A stretch of DNA of 64,000 nt from the NCBI GenBank assembly GCA_039707465.1, contig CM077647.1, positions 118,484,610 through 118,548,609 of the forward strand. Reading direction: 5' to 3'. The notes under the pieces are model-generated. The model was not told the DNA's origin. It worked only from the letters and a program-made list of their open reading frames with translations, and ran no database searches. The stretch is from Rhabdophis nuchalis. Taxonomy: Eukaryota > Chordata > Lepidosauria > Squamata > Natricidae. The translations under genes and the position numbers were made by a program. Shown one piece after another: positions 57,502-64,000 of the stretch. Numbering within the stretch: the stretch's first letter is position 1; every line of letters begins with the position of its first letter.

Positions 57502-59753
57502 GAGAGAGAGAGAAAAAGGAAATCTCTGACAAACCTTAAGACTTTGTTTCTGCTGGCACAGAAACAGTTAAAGAGCCTTCCGAAAGAGCTTTTGCACTGC
57601 AAACCTCCCCAAAACTGCTAGTTTCTCTGCGAAAACAGGGCCGTTTTTCTTCAAATAAAAAGCATGACTAGCTTTGGGGGGGCTTGCAGAGTGCTCCGGG
57701 GGGGGCAAAAATGAGCAAAAAACCGCCCATTTATCGTGAAAACGGGCCATTTTTGTGTCAAATAAATTGCATGCATAGCCCTATGGAGGCTTATAGAGTG
57801 CTGATGGGGGCTGGGGGGGGGCAAAAAATGGCCCGATTTAGGCTAATTTCTGCCCTCTCCCAGGAGCTCTCTGGAAGCCTCCATAAGGCTAGGCACAGCC
57901 ATTTTGGTGAAGGGGGTGGGGTTTCGGGAGGCAAAAAATGCTGTATTTGATGTATAAGATGCACCCCGATTTTCAGCCTCTTTTTAGAGGAAAAAAGGTG
58001 CATCTTATACTCCGAAAAATACGGTATACAAATACGCTTGGTTGTCGTCATATATTTTCATAAATAAAATCAGTTTAAATAGTTGCGTAGTTTTGTTTTC
58101 CCACTGCTGATACATAAAGAGGAAATGTTTATGCACTGTTATTTGTGTTTTATATTACTTTTAAAACCATAGATCTGCAACCCACCTGAAAAAAAGGCAG
58201 ATCTATACAAAACTATTCCCAAACGTCTCCAAACTAACAGGGGGTTATTTTTTTTTTTTTTTGCTATGAACAATATTTGAAAAGGCTGTTACAGAGAACT
58301 GATATCTTACAATCCTACTTTATGTCCCCAGCACTCTTCGTATCCTCTGATTCTTTCTCTGGAAAACCACTGTGGCCTGGAGCAGCAGTCTACAATGGCC
58401 CATCACCTGAAAACCATTCTAGGAGACATGCTTTTGATCCAGCCACTGGATGGAGACCTGTCCAAGCAGCTGCCATCACCAGAGGTAATATAGCCAATTA
58501 TATAATGAAAATATATTTTTTTCCATTATATAATTGGGCAGCATTGCATAAGTGGGTGATCAAAGTCTTTCCTAGTAAACTACAGGCTATAAAAACCTCA
58601 CTGAGAATCATGAAGGGAATTTGATTTGATGATAGAATCTTTCTAGGCTTCAGAGCAAGAAGTATGAATTCAACAAATCAACACTGTTTTGCAGCCATTT
58701 TCTGATTTGTATTTGTTTTACAGTGTCACCATCCAACAAATTTGAGGGATTAAGAATTGCACTTTACCAGCTTCTGCCATTTGCCGTAACTGCGCTGTTT
58801 TAAATGATTATTTTATTTTTTTAGGTTTTTTAATTCAAAATGATTTTTATGTTCTTGACTGTCTTACAACATGGCACTTGAAATAGTGTTTTATGGTAGA
58901 ATTATATAACAGATAAACAACAGTTTGGTTTAGTAGTTGAGGCACCAGCCTAGAAAATGGGAGAGTGTGAATTCTCCCATTGATGGGATGACTTTGAACC
59001 AATCAGCCCAACTCAACTCACAAGGTTTGTTGTTGTGGGGAAAATAGGAGGAGGAAGTTGTGTTGAATATGTTTTCTGCCTTGTGTTATTTGTAAAAATA
59101 ATAAAAGTGGGATATAAATAAATAGTTTATTTTTATGTCATATTTGTACTTCACAAAAATCTTAAAGTTTGCCAAATTAAATGAAGAATAAGAGCAATGT
59201 GAGCTATACCTTTTCCTGATTTGAGGCTTTAGGAAATTACAATCCCCCAGATTCAGCTAATTAAGATTATTAGAAATGATTTATTGTAGAGCTAAGTGTA
59301 TTGATTTTTCTTTCCCAAACCTTACAGCAATTGAAGGGGAAGATATTAGTGAAGGGGAAAAAGCTATCAGAGAACCAGACTGATCCAAGAGTTTACTTGA
59401 TCTCCAATCGTGAGGAAGAAATGCAGGAGGAAGAAGACCAGAGGGTGAGGTTTAGATCCATGTTTCTGAAGGGGTCATTAAGAGAGTATTAGGAAAGCTC
59501 TAAGGTGGACACTCTGTAACAGCAAACCAAAACAATTGAGTGTCAAGAATGCAGCTGAAGTAGCTCTGCTGAAAACAGGGTGCAAGTAGAGTTCTATGGG
59601 TCCCAAGACAAACTTCTCTGATGGGGCAAACTTTAAACTTCTCAACTTATTTGCTTACATCCAACAGTTATCTGGATTTTTGTAGCCCAGATATTGTTGT
59701 AATGTGTCAAAAGCACAAGGTAAAGAGTGATCATTTTAAGGAAGCTCAACAGC

Positions 59754-59789
<36 letters not shown>

Positions 59790-62124
59790 AAATCCATGCC
59801 TCTAAGATCTAAGATCACTGTCTTTCTATATTTGTTATATTTATGCTACTGAGAAAGAAGAGGGAGGCTACAAGTGTACTGCATATTTTTAGTGGAAATT
59901 TGCAAACATCTTCTTCCATGTGCCCCAGTATATCCCAGTAAAAATCAAGCATGATTTATTATGGCCTGAGAGGGATGAGGAATGGAAAGCTCAAAATTGG
60001 GTAGGATAGAAAAGAATACCTAAAAGAAATCAGGATAACAGAGCATTACAACAACTTAGTCATTTCACTCTTGTTGCTTTGCAAGAGTTTATGTCATCAA
60101 ATGAGAGCATCATTTCTTCTGAATTAAAATGGAAAATTGGGGTCTTCTGCTGTCAGAAGCTTCCTTTTAAAAGTGTCAGAACAGAATATAAATAGGGTGG
60201 TCATCTGCGAGCCAAAGGACAACTATAATCATCTAGGGTTAAGCAGCATCCGTATTTTAGACATTTAAAGTGTTCTTAGGAGTTTGCTGCAATTCAAAGG
60301 TCCTCGTTTTCTTAAAATAGAGAAAATAGTAATCAACTTGCTTTTGAGCAAAGTCTACAATAAATGCTTCAAATTGGGAACTGCTAGCAAAATGCATCAG
60401 TTCCTATGATTCTTAGGAATGTTTGTATGCATAGGACAATAGGTACCGATGATGGGTAAACTTTAAAAAAAGAATGTATGCTTACAATAATGAGCTGACC
60501 GTTGACTGGCAAAAGTCAATCTTTCTTTCATACGGTACCTAGGTTATTTTTTAAATGTAATGCTGAAGATGTGAGTGAAAAGGATTATTAGACAAGTAGA
60601 TAGAGAATAAATATAATAAGAAACTATGGTAGCTGAATGGAAGCAAGATCAGTGGTTGAAGTTCTATTAATAAAATGTCCTGGGAACAAAACCTGCGGAG
60701 ACAGTAATGCTTTCATGCCTTTTAGTTGCCTTCCAGAAGCATCTGGTTGGCCATTGTAGGAAGGAAGTGAGATCCTGGATCATTAGTAAAATCCAATAAA
60801 ATTACTCACATTTTCTTAAACCCTTCCTTTAGAAAATACAACTAAATGTATTTTGTACACACATTGATCTTCTAATTTCTGTTTCTGCTTCTTTCTTCAG
60901 TTTTCATCTTCTCTCCAGGAAATAAGACCTCTGCAGGTGAGTATTCCTTCTTTCTTGGAAGAGATCCCAACATGGCTGGCAAGTGTGACGAGCAGGCAAG
61001 CAACGTAGTCTCTATTCCTACTCAAATGTTGCCAAATTTGAGGGTATCCTCTTCATCTTGGTTGATGATTAAAATATTGTGACAAAACAAGGGAAGAAAA
61101 TTGCCTTCTTTATTTCCTTGAAACCCTTTGTTGATGACCGTTCCAAGGGTAGAGGGATCCCACCCACAAACACAATATCCACAATTGCTTTTAATTGCTT
61201 TTCATGATGATTTCATCACATGCCACTGCCAGAGGATTTGTTGGCAAGGGAAGTTTAACATCCAATTCAGGACTCAGGAATTTCATTCTTTGTGCTGAAA
61301 GGAGCATGCCCACTGCTGCTGTGCTACAATGTCGCCACTACAGATAGCTTGCCATTGGACCCAGAGGTGATATCTTCAAAAGAGCTCATCTTTGTGGTAA
61401 ATACATCCTTACATGATCACTTAATGATGCTGCCACACTTACCAGCCATGTTTCAAGTTGAGCCTTGCTTTTAGGGCCTCAGCCATGTAGTTTTCTTGCT
61501 GGAGCTACAGAAGTTTTGGTTTTCTCAGATTTTTCTGAGATTTTTCAGACTCCCAGTCATGAGATTCCCAGTCTCCTGTCCAAGTATATTTTGGGCCACA
61601 CTGCTTAGTTTCTGAGAGCTGTCAAAGGTTGGCTAAATACTGCCACCTGCTGAGACAAACCTGTGTAAGTAAGTCCACAAATGATTTCGTTAGATCTCCT
61701 AACCCCTGAAAGACATTGTATGGCCTATAAATGGCATTAATGAAGGTGGGACTTTCAACTAACAAAACTTTCAACTTACAAAACTTTCCTCTCTAGTTAA
61801 ATGGAAGATATTCTAGTCTACTTATAGTTGATAATAGTAACCAAAGCAGTAGCTATTTGCAAGCTAATTTGTTTGCAAAGTAGGACGTGTTACCTGAAGT
61901 GGATTTTTAAATTACTCAAATTAAAATTAATGTTTTGCACATGGCACTTCTTCCTTACCCCCAGGCAAAAGATGTAGTACAGATTTCACGGGAACTCTCT
62001 GATGTGGTTGTATATTGCCGGGCTGTTCCATTCCAAAGCCTGTCTGATGCCCTGCTCCACCAGAAACCTGCAGAGATGTCATCGTTCAGTGAGCGGAAAG
62101 CCAGGAAGCTGATCAAAGATTCAG
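40974..62124 (+). CDS. PLCD3: PLCD3, phosphoinositide phospholipase C delta-3 (partial gene, ten coding exons in window)
   Basis: PI-PLC enzymes hydrolyse phosphatidylinositol 4,5-bisphosphate to diacylglycerol and inositol trisphosphate at the inner face of membranes, with Ca2+ as cofactor. The exons encode, in order, a PH domain, EF-hands, the catalytic X domain, an acidic linker and the start of the Y domain. Catalytic residues known from PLC-delta1 are all visible: the SSHNTY motif (His/Asn) in 53844-54045, ELDCWEG (Glu, Asp) and YHGHT (second His) in 55350-55494, and SLENHC (Glu) in 58332-58484. The isoform call rests on PLCD3-like stretches such as [57 protein letters not shown]-like [24 protein letters not shown] and STEAYVR; these fit delta-3 better than delta-1 or delta-4 as I recall the families. 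The coding total is 1560 bp in frame. The N-terminal exon, most of Y and the C2 domain are outside the window. Confidence 0.95.
41250..41921. mobile_element. Truncated copy of the TA-flanked TIR element of 56950-58024
   Basis: It keeps the internal (TAGG)/(GAGA) block, GCAAACCTCCCCAAAAC, GGAGGGTTGTAGAGTGCTG and the right end GTGCATCTTATACTCTGAAAAATACGG (split here only by description). The left inverted repeat is missing. Confidence 0.78.
41922..43394. other. PLCD3 intron sequence, nothing recognised
   Basis: AT-rich, with no supported exon or clear repeat. Confidence 0.55.
43395..43765 (-). mobile_element. Decayed L2-clade LINE 3' end
   Basis: It has a TTAATTATTAATTAA tail, GTGACTCTGAGCAGCTTACC, and GTTCCTAGGAGTGGGGGCTG with AGGAAAGGCTCTTCTCC, the antisense of the GPALWNDLPP-side text. 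Frames are lost. Confidence 0.55.
43869..44395. mobile_element. Two adjoining decayed MITEs
   Basis: CAGCAGTCCCCAACCTTTCT starts a hAT-type element whose right side decays near 44050. From about 44063, GATAACAAACCTATGGGACA begins a second element with repeated GCCAGCTGCTCTTCTGG and GCCAGCTGTC words to about 44390. Boundaries are approximate. Confidence 0.5.
44430..44850 (-). mobile_element. Decayed LINE 3' region (L2-like)
   Basis: A TTTATTTATTTAAATTCATA tail is followed by A-rich text and CTTGGGGAAAGGAGTTC resembling antisense L2. Weak. Confidence 0.4.
44851..45249. other. PLCD3 intron sequence, nothing recognised
   Basis: No exon or repeat supported. Confidence 0.5.
45250..45476. mobile_element. 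hAT-type MITE
   Basis: The ends are CAGTGGTAGTCAACCT and AGGTTGACTACCCCTG. The flanks TTTTAAAC (45242-45249) and TTCTAAAC (45477-45484) match at 7 of 8. Confidence 0.85.
45849..46219. mobile_element. TA-flanked MITE
   Basis: The ends CAGGTAGAACATGC and GTCGAGGAGTACCTG are flanked by TA on both sides. The interior CACTTAACAA repeats and TTCATATTTATGATG are shared with 12747-13054. Confidence 0.7.
46220..47028. other. PLCD3 intron sequence, nothing recognised
   Basis: No exon or repeat supported before the acceptor at 47028. Confidence 0.5.
47029..47257 (+). CDS. PLCD3: PLCD3 exon: second half of PH domain and start of EF-hand region
   Basis: The acceptor is TTTCAG at 47023-47028, and the exon enters in phase 1 to complete a Phe codon (T|TC). 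It encodes [13 protein letters not shown], then [14 protein letters not shown] and WVRGLTKL, closing the PH domain, followed by AMSQREKLQ. The open frame continues past the exon, but family alignment ends at ...KLQ H(W). The exon ends in CA at 47257, directly before an ATATCCTT motif. This is a U12-type AT donor rather than GT. Length is 229 bp, with two bases of a split His codon left over. Confidence 0.9.
47258..48243 (+). other. PLCD3: U12-type (AT-AC) intron of PLCD3
   Basis: The intron starts ATATCCTTT at 47258, the exact minor-spliceosome donor consensus, and ends TAC at 48241-48243. A TCCTTAC branch-like motif lies about 12-13 nt before the AC end, the short spacing required by U12 introns. 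No GT donor near 47257 would keep the protein. Joining CA to C restores a His codon and reads Q-H-W-I-H, as in mammalian PLCD3 (D-H-W-I-H). PI-PLC genes are among the families reported to carry U12 introns. The intron also contains an L2 3'-end fragment at 47700-47880. Confidence 0.88.
47700..47880 (-). mobile_element. L2-clade LINE 3'-end fragment
   Basis: It has an (ATA)n tail at 47698-47716 and stem arms ACCGCTCC (47728-47735) and GGAGCGGT (47753-47760) that pair perfectly. It lies inside the U12-type intron. Confidence 0.8.
48244..48373 (+). CDS. PLCD3: PLCD3 exon: first EF-hand
   Basis: The exon begins with the last base of the split His codon, then [21 protein letters not shown]. The loop [12 protein letters not shown] has acidic or polar residues at the canonical Ca2+-coordinating positions 1, 3, 5, 9 and 12. 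It continues with [13 protein letters not shown] and ends at a GTATTC donor in phase 0. Length is 130 bp. The true start lies 49 bp upstream of the first in-frame ATG. Confidence 0.9.
48374..48718. other. PLCD3 intron sequence, nothing recognised
   Basis: No exon or repeat supported. Confidence 0.5.
48727..49005. mobile_element. hAT-type MITE
   Basis: The ends are CAGAGGTGGTATTCAGC and AATCCCACCACCACTG. The flanks TGTTGTAG (48719-48726) and TGCTGTAG (49006-49013) match at 7 of 8. Same family as 1598-1842. Confidence 0.86.
49014..49586. other. PLCD3 intron sequence, nothing recognised
   Basis: No exon or repeat supported. Confidence 0.5.
49587..49812 (+). CDS. PLCD3: PLCD3 exon: second EF-hand and following helices
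   Basis: The acceptor is TTTTACTAG at 49578-49586 and the exon begins in phase 0 with [18 protein letters not shown], the second EF loop. It continues through [16 protein letters not shown] and [10 protein letters not shown] to QTYELNEK and ends before GTATG in phase 1. Length is 226 bp. The HQYSGED stretch is nearly identical to human PLCD3 as I recall it. Confidence 0.93.
49813..50932. other. PLCD3 intron sequence, nothing recognised
   Basis: AT-rich. No exon or clear repeat is seen. Confidence 0.5.
50933..51053. mobile_element. Palindromic hAT-type MITE
   Basis: CAGGGGTTCCCAAACTTGGC and GCCAAGTTTGGGAACCCCTG are exact inverse ends. The flanks CAATAGAG (50925-50932) and CAGTAGAG (51054-51061) match at 7 of 8. 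Confidence 0.9.
51062..53843. other. Long PLCD3 intron, nothing firmly recognised
   Basis: No exon seen between 49812 and 53844. The part 52190-52700 (ACAGAGGTGGTTTATTAG to CAGAATCAGAGGAATCC) looks denser and may be an old repeat or LTR, but I cannot support a family. Confidence 0.45.
53844..54045 (+). CDS. PLCD3: PLCD3 exon: start of catalytic X domain with first catalytic His
   Basis: The acceptor is TTCTACAG, ending at 53843. The exon reads [19 protein letters not shown], then [20 protein letters not shown] and TEAYVR, and ends in phase 2 before GTAAGA. The SSHNTY motif carries the catalytic His and the Ca2+-binding Asn (His311 and Asn312 in rat PLC-delta1 numbering). Length is 202 bp. 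Upstream in-frame residues starting at 53771 belong to the intron. Confidence 0.94.
54046..54949. other. PLCD3 intron sequence, nothing recognised
   Basis: No exon or repeat supported. Confidence 0.5.
54958..55092. mobile_element. Palindromic hAT-type MITE with perfect 8-bp target duplication
   Basis: The flanks TCCTAGAC at 54950-54957 and 55093-55100 are identical. The ends CAGGGGTCTGCAAAGTCGGC and its complement are exact, and the two arms pair almost perfectly over the whole 135 bp. The centre is CCAGCCAGCCTGGCTGGCTGG, split at its dyad. The near absence of changes suggests a young copy. Confidence 0.95.
55350..55494 (+). CDS. PLCD3: PLCD3 exon: X domain with Glu/Asp metal ligands and second catalytic His
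   Basis: The acceptor is CATTGGCAG. One base completes the Arg codon from the previous exon. The exon encodes [16 protein letters not shown], then [19 protein letters not shown] and IRDHAFK, ending in phase 0 before GTAGAC. ELDCW supplies the Ca2+ ligands and YHGHT the second catalytic His of PI-PLCs. Length is 145 bp. Confidence 0.94.
55495..56183. other. PLCD3 intron sequence, nothing recognised
   Basis: No exon or repeat supported. Confidence 0.5.
56180..56262. repeat. (ATA)n microsatellite
   Basis: About 27 uninterrupted ATA units. It is flanked on both sides by the words AATAGCCCCTAGTTTCT (56161-56177 and 56263-56279), so it is bounded by a short direct repeat. Confidence 0.95.
56635..56830 (-). 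mobile_element. tRNA-derived SINE, minus orientation
   Basis: The plus strand reads AGCAATAGCACTTAGACTTA, TGCTTCACAGTGCTTTACAG, CTCGGAAGGATGG and ACCACTGCACCACC. The last is the reverse complement of a tRNA A-box head (GGTGGTGCAGTGGTT), so the element points left. Confidence 0.8.
56950..58024. mobile_element. DNA transposon with terminal inverted repeats, TA target and internal microsatellite
   Basis: The left end CCATATTTTTCGGAGTATAA and right end TTATACTCCGAAAAATACGG are inverse and flanked by TA. A (TAGG)n/(GA)n block fills about 57025-57510. The right interior includes GTGCTCCGGGGGGGGC, GCACAGCCATTTTGGTGAAG and a small hairpin (CAGCCTCTTTTTAGAGG). No transposase is seen. Long Ser/Leu-rich minus-strand frames are translations of the repeat. 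A truncated sister is at 41250-41921. Confidence 0.85.
57025..57510. repeat. Compound (TAGG)n / (GA)n microsatellite
   Basis: Alternating GTAGGTAGGTAG and GAGAGAGAGA stretches with AATACAGTAGGTAGG interspersed several times, giving a higher-order unit of roughly 60-70 bp. Confidence 0.9.
58025..58331. other. PLCD3 intron sequence before exon at 58332
   Basis: Contains a poly-T run at 58247-58262. Nothing else is recognised. Confidence 0.5.
58332..58484 (+). CDS. PLCD3: PLCD3 exon: end of X domain
   Basis: The correct frame reads [19 protein letters not shown], then [12 protein letters not shown] and KQLPSPE. A longer frame that overlaps this exon is out of phase and not the gene. The acceptor is GTCCCCAG, ending at 58331; the donor is GTAATA at 58485. 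SLENHC carries the Glu that binds Ca2+ in PLC-delta1. It is 153 bp, phase 0 to phase 0. The start HSSYP replaces the LSPYP of mammals, a small divergence. Confidence 0.92.
58485..58919. other. PLCD3 intron sequence, nothing recognised
   Basis: No exon or repeat supported. Confidence 0.5.
58920..59127 (+). mobile_element. Sauria-type SINE
   Basis: AGTTTGGTTTAGTAGTTGAG is the tRNA-like head. CACAAGGTTTGTTGTTGTGG, GGAAAATAGGAGGAGGAAG and AATAATAAAAGTGGGATATA with (AAAT)n form the 3' part, which is of Bov-B-derived type in this SINE group. Confidence 0.85.
59328..59444 (+). CDS. PLCD3: PLCD3 exon: start of acidic X-Y linker
   Basis: After the CCTTACAG acceptor it reads [13 protein letters not shown], the conserved end of X, then a low-complexity acidic segment, [12 protein letters not shown]. 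The donor is GTGAGG. It is 117 bp and phase 0 at both ends. The X-Y linker of PLC-delta is a regulatory, variable segment; here the acidic run is shorter than in mammalian PLCD3. Confidence 0.9.
59445..60900. other. PLCD3 intron sequence with a (CA)n run
   Basis: A (CA)n microsatellite lies at 59756-59787. No exon is recognised until 60901. Confidence 0.55.
60901..60936 (+). CDS. PLCD3: PLCD3 small exon in X-Y linker (probable)
   Basis: A 36-bp segment lies between a pyrimidine-rich acceptor ending TTCTTCAG (60900) and a strong GTGAGT donor (60937). Phase 0 at both ends keeps the frame between the neighbouring exons. It would encode [12 protein letters not shown]. An alternative acceptor, CTCTCCAG at 60918, would give an 18-bp exon, also in frame. 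The linker is poorly conserved, so the choice rests on splice signals and frame only. Confidence 0.62.
60937..61964. other. PLCD3 intron sequence, nothing recognised
   Basis: No exon or clear repeat supported. Confidence 0.5.
61965..62124 (+). CDS. PLCD3: PLCD3 exon: start of catalytic Y domain
   Basis: After the TACCCCCAG acceptor it encodes [20 protein letters not shown], then [26 protein letters not shown] and SFSERKAR are Y-domain landmarks. It ends in phase 1 before GTATGG, so the Gly codon is split, as expected before the conserved N-S-F-V-R-H stretch, whose exon lies beyond 64000 or was not seen. Length is 160 bp. Confidence 0.93.
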
Positions 62125-62242
62125 GTATGGGAGATTAATTTTTTTGGGATACCGAGGACATTACGATGTGTTGGCTTGCTTTGTGACTCAGTCTGGCTCA
62201 GCTGGCAGCCTAAAGTACAATTTAGTCTTTTAAGGGTACAGT

Positions 62243-62457
62243 CAGAGGTGGTATTCAGCCGGTTCTCTCTGGTTTGGGCCAACCGGTAGTGGTGGCTGCG
62301 GGAGAATCCATCCATACACCCCAACATAATGCATGAGCACTGCACATGCGCAATAGGTGGTACACATGTGCAGATGAGGCATGTGCAAGTGTAGCAACCA
62401 TGCATGCGCAATCAACATTTGCAAACCTGTAGGGAAGGTAAGTGAATCCCACCACTG
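62243..62457. mobile_element. hAT-type MITE
   Basis: The ends are CAGAGGTGGTATTCAGCC and AATCCCACCACTG. The flanks GGTACAGT (62235-62242) and GGTACGGT (62458-62465) match at 7 of 8. The interior is rich in CATGCGCA/TGCACATG words. Confidence 0.86.
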
Positions 62458-62539
62458 GGTACGGTATAATCAATATTATTGATTGTGATAAAAGTAGTGA
62501 CAATGTTAGTTGTGTTCATACATAACACTAATTTGTAAA

Positions 62540-62740
62540 CTCAAAGGCGCTTTTTCCAAAGGCAACTGGACTTTCTTTGTTTTTCCTTGAATATGTTTTA
62601 CTTCTCATCCGGAAGTTTCTTGAATAAGAAGTGAAACATTCTGAAGGAAAAACAAAAAAAGTCCATTTGCCTTTTGAAAAAGCACCTTTGGGACAACCAT
62701 GATCTGGGTGACTGAGAATCTCCATAGACTAACTTTTAAT
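62540..62740. mobile_element. Fold-back MITE
   Basis: AAAGGCGCTTTTTCCAAAGG is mirrored by CCTTTTGAAAAAGCACCTTT. The interior ACTTCTCATCCGGAAG and GGACAACCATGATCTGGGTG match 1231-1400 on the opposite strand. Confidence 0.7.
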
Positions 62741-62956
62741 GTGGTTAATTTATTTCGGCTAGAGCATGAAATGGGAACTTACTTATTAAAGCTTTGTATA
62801 GTGTCATAGGCTATTATATCTTGTTCATCATACTACAGTTCTTTAGGGGCAATCTTACAATAACATGATCTGTGAACCAGGGTTAAAAGTAGTGATTAAG
62901 AGTATAGCTAACATATATCTTCTGTAATACACACACATACACACACACACTTTTGT
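62741..62956. other. Non-coding, nothing recognised
   Basis: Contains a short (CA)n run at 62930-62950. Confidence 0.5.
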
Positions 62957-62992
62957 AACCAATTTCATTGTAATTTTTACAATGACAACAAA

Positions 62993-63038
<46 letters not shown>

Positions 63039-63053
63039 ATTATTATTATTATT
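62957..63053. repeat. LINE-type 3' tail with (ATG)n(ATT)n
   Basis: GTAACCAATTTCATTGTAAT and ACAATGACAACAAAG match 20205-20255. The tail then runs as about 14 GAT units and 5-6 ATT units. Confidence 0.75.
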
Positions 63054-64000
63054 AAAAGTTGTAGGAAGTAAGTCAACTTATTAACAAAAGTCATGATCTC
63101 TAGGTAGCCAGGTTTTAGAGAATGAAAAGGAATGCCAGAATATAATCTGCAATATTGTAATCTGCAATAAGATATCGCCAGTGCCCAAAAACATTATATC
63201 TGGCAGAACATGGATATGCTAGACTAATTGATTTATTCATGACCTTGTGTTCTAGCCAGTTGTAGTTGAGATTGGCATTCAAGTAGGCATCATTAAACCT
63301 CCACTCATTCAGCAACCACTTGAAGTTGTTCTTTTAATTTATTATTTGATTGATTTTAAAATAAGGACAAAAGAAATGAAAAAAAGAACAGAAAAATAAA
63401 AATATATACATTATCCAAAAACAAAGCAAAAAGTGAAGTAAAAAAAGCAAAGTAAAATATAACAAAGAGATGCAGTTATTATTGAAATACATGTACATTT
63501 CTAATACAATTCTATAACTATCCTTTTTACTACCTGCTGTGTTTTGTACAAATGAGTCCCATATTTCATTATATTTGTATACACTTGTAGACAATCTGCT
63601 CATAGGTGGCAAGTGCAATCAGGTCCTTAATCTATTGTGTAAAAAGGATTGTACATTTAACTTTCTGATGCTTCAATATTGGTATTTTGTCCATAGTAAG
63701 GGCATGGAGAACCCATTTGTGTTGTCCAGTTGTCAAATTCTAAGTATTAAGTATGTAATTCAGAATAATATTATTGCCTGAAAATGTTAGCTTTTGTCAA
63801 ACAGTTACATTTACATAGTTCACTACTTTCTTCCCAAAGCTTAGTAAGCAAAAGACTTACTAAGAAACATATATTTTAAAGAAACATTCTTCTTACTACA
63901 TCTTCAATAAAATGCTGACCTAGGCAGTCTGTTTCTTTACAGATGTAAAAGAGTCTAAGTATTATATTTTGTTGTTGTATAAGTTATAATTTAAGGTTCA
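63054..64000. other. AT-rich PLCD3 intron sequence to window edge
   Basis: No further exon recognised. An A-rich tract lies at 63355-63470. Confidence 0.5.

Noticed and set aside
56943..57602. 219- and 172-codon minus-strand frames rich in Ser, Leu and Tyr
   Set aside because: They are translations of the (TAGG)/(GA) microsatellite and have no protein-like composition.
58277..58624. 115-codon frame covering the PLCD3 exon
   Set aside because: It is out of frame with the gene. The correct frame ([14 protein letters not shown]) starts at the splice acceptor and has no upstream ATG.

Overview
This is vertebrate nuclear DNA, most likely from a squamate reptile and probably a snake. It holds the 5' and middle part of one spliced gene, and the repeats are a squamate mixture: Sauria-type tRNA-derived SINEs, L2- and CR1-clade LINEs, a Bov-B-like LINE fragment, L1-type elements, many hAT-type MITEs and long microsatellites. 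There is no bacterial-style gene organisation. Nearly all open frames in the window are chance frames in repeats or antisense shadows.

The host gene is PLCD3 (phosphoinositide phospholipase C delta-3) on the + strand. Ten coding exons were placed by conserved protein sequence, splice sites and phase: 40974-41135, 47029-47257, 48244-48373, 49587-49812, 53844-54045, 55350-55494, 58332-58484, 59328-59444, 60901-60936 and 61965-62124. Together they give 520 codons: PH domain, EF-hands, catalytic X domain, acidic X-Y linker and the start of the Y domain. All phases join. The first coding exon (N-terminus) was not found and probably lies left of the window. The rest of Y and the C2 domain lie right of it. 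The intron 47258-48243 has the hallmarks of a minor-spliceosome (U12-type) AT-AC intron.

The left 40 kb is upstream or first-intron DNA packed with retroelements. A nearly complete L2-clade LINE (about 6080-11003) has an intact 1093-codon endonuclease/reverse-transcriptase frame behind a CpG-dense 5' region of irregular tandem monomers. A 5'-truncated relative lies at 13345-14405 (minus). Three separate full-length elements of about 2.0 kb (17141-19158 +; 26308-28300 -; 31641-33644 -) carry only an L1-type ORF1 between a GC-rich 5' UTR and a polyadenylated 3' end, with target-site duplications. They have no ORF2 and resemble the 'half-L1' (HAL1) elements described in mammals. A decayed fragment of an ORF2-bearing L1 (about 23900-25720, minus) lies close by.

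DNA transposons are mostly short non-autonomous hAT elements. Many have 8-bp target duplications readable here (1598-1842, 2409-3433, 21639-21773, 54958-55092 and others). There are also TA-flanked elements, one of which (56950-58024) carries an internal microsatellite. Intronic repeats continue through PLCD3 to the right edge.
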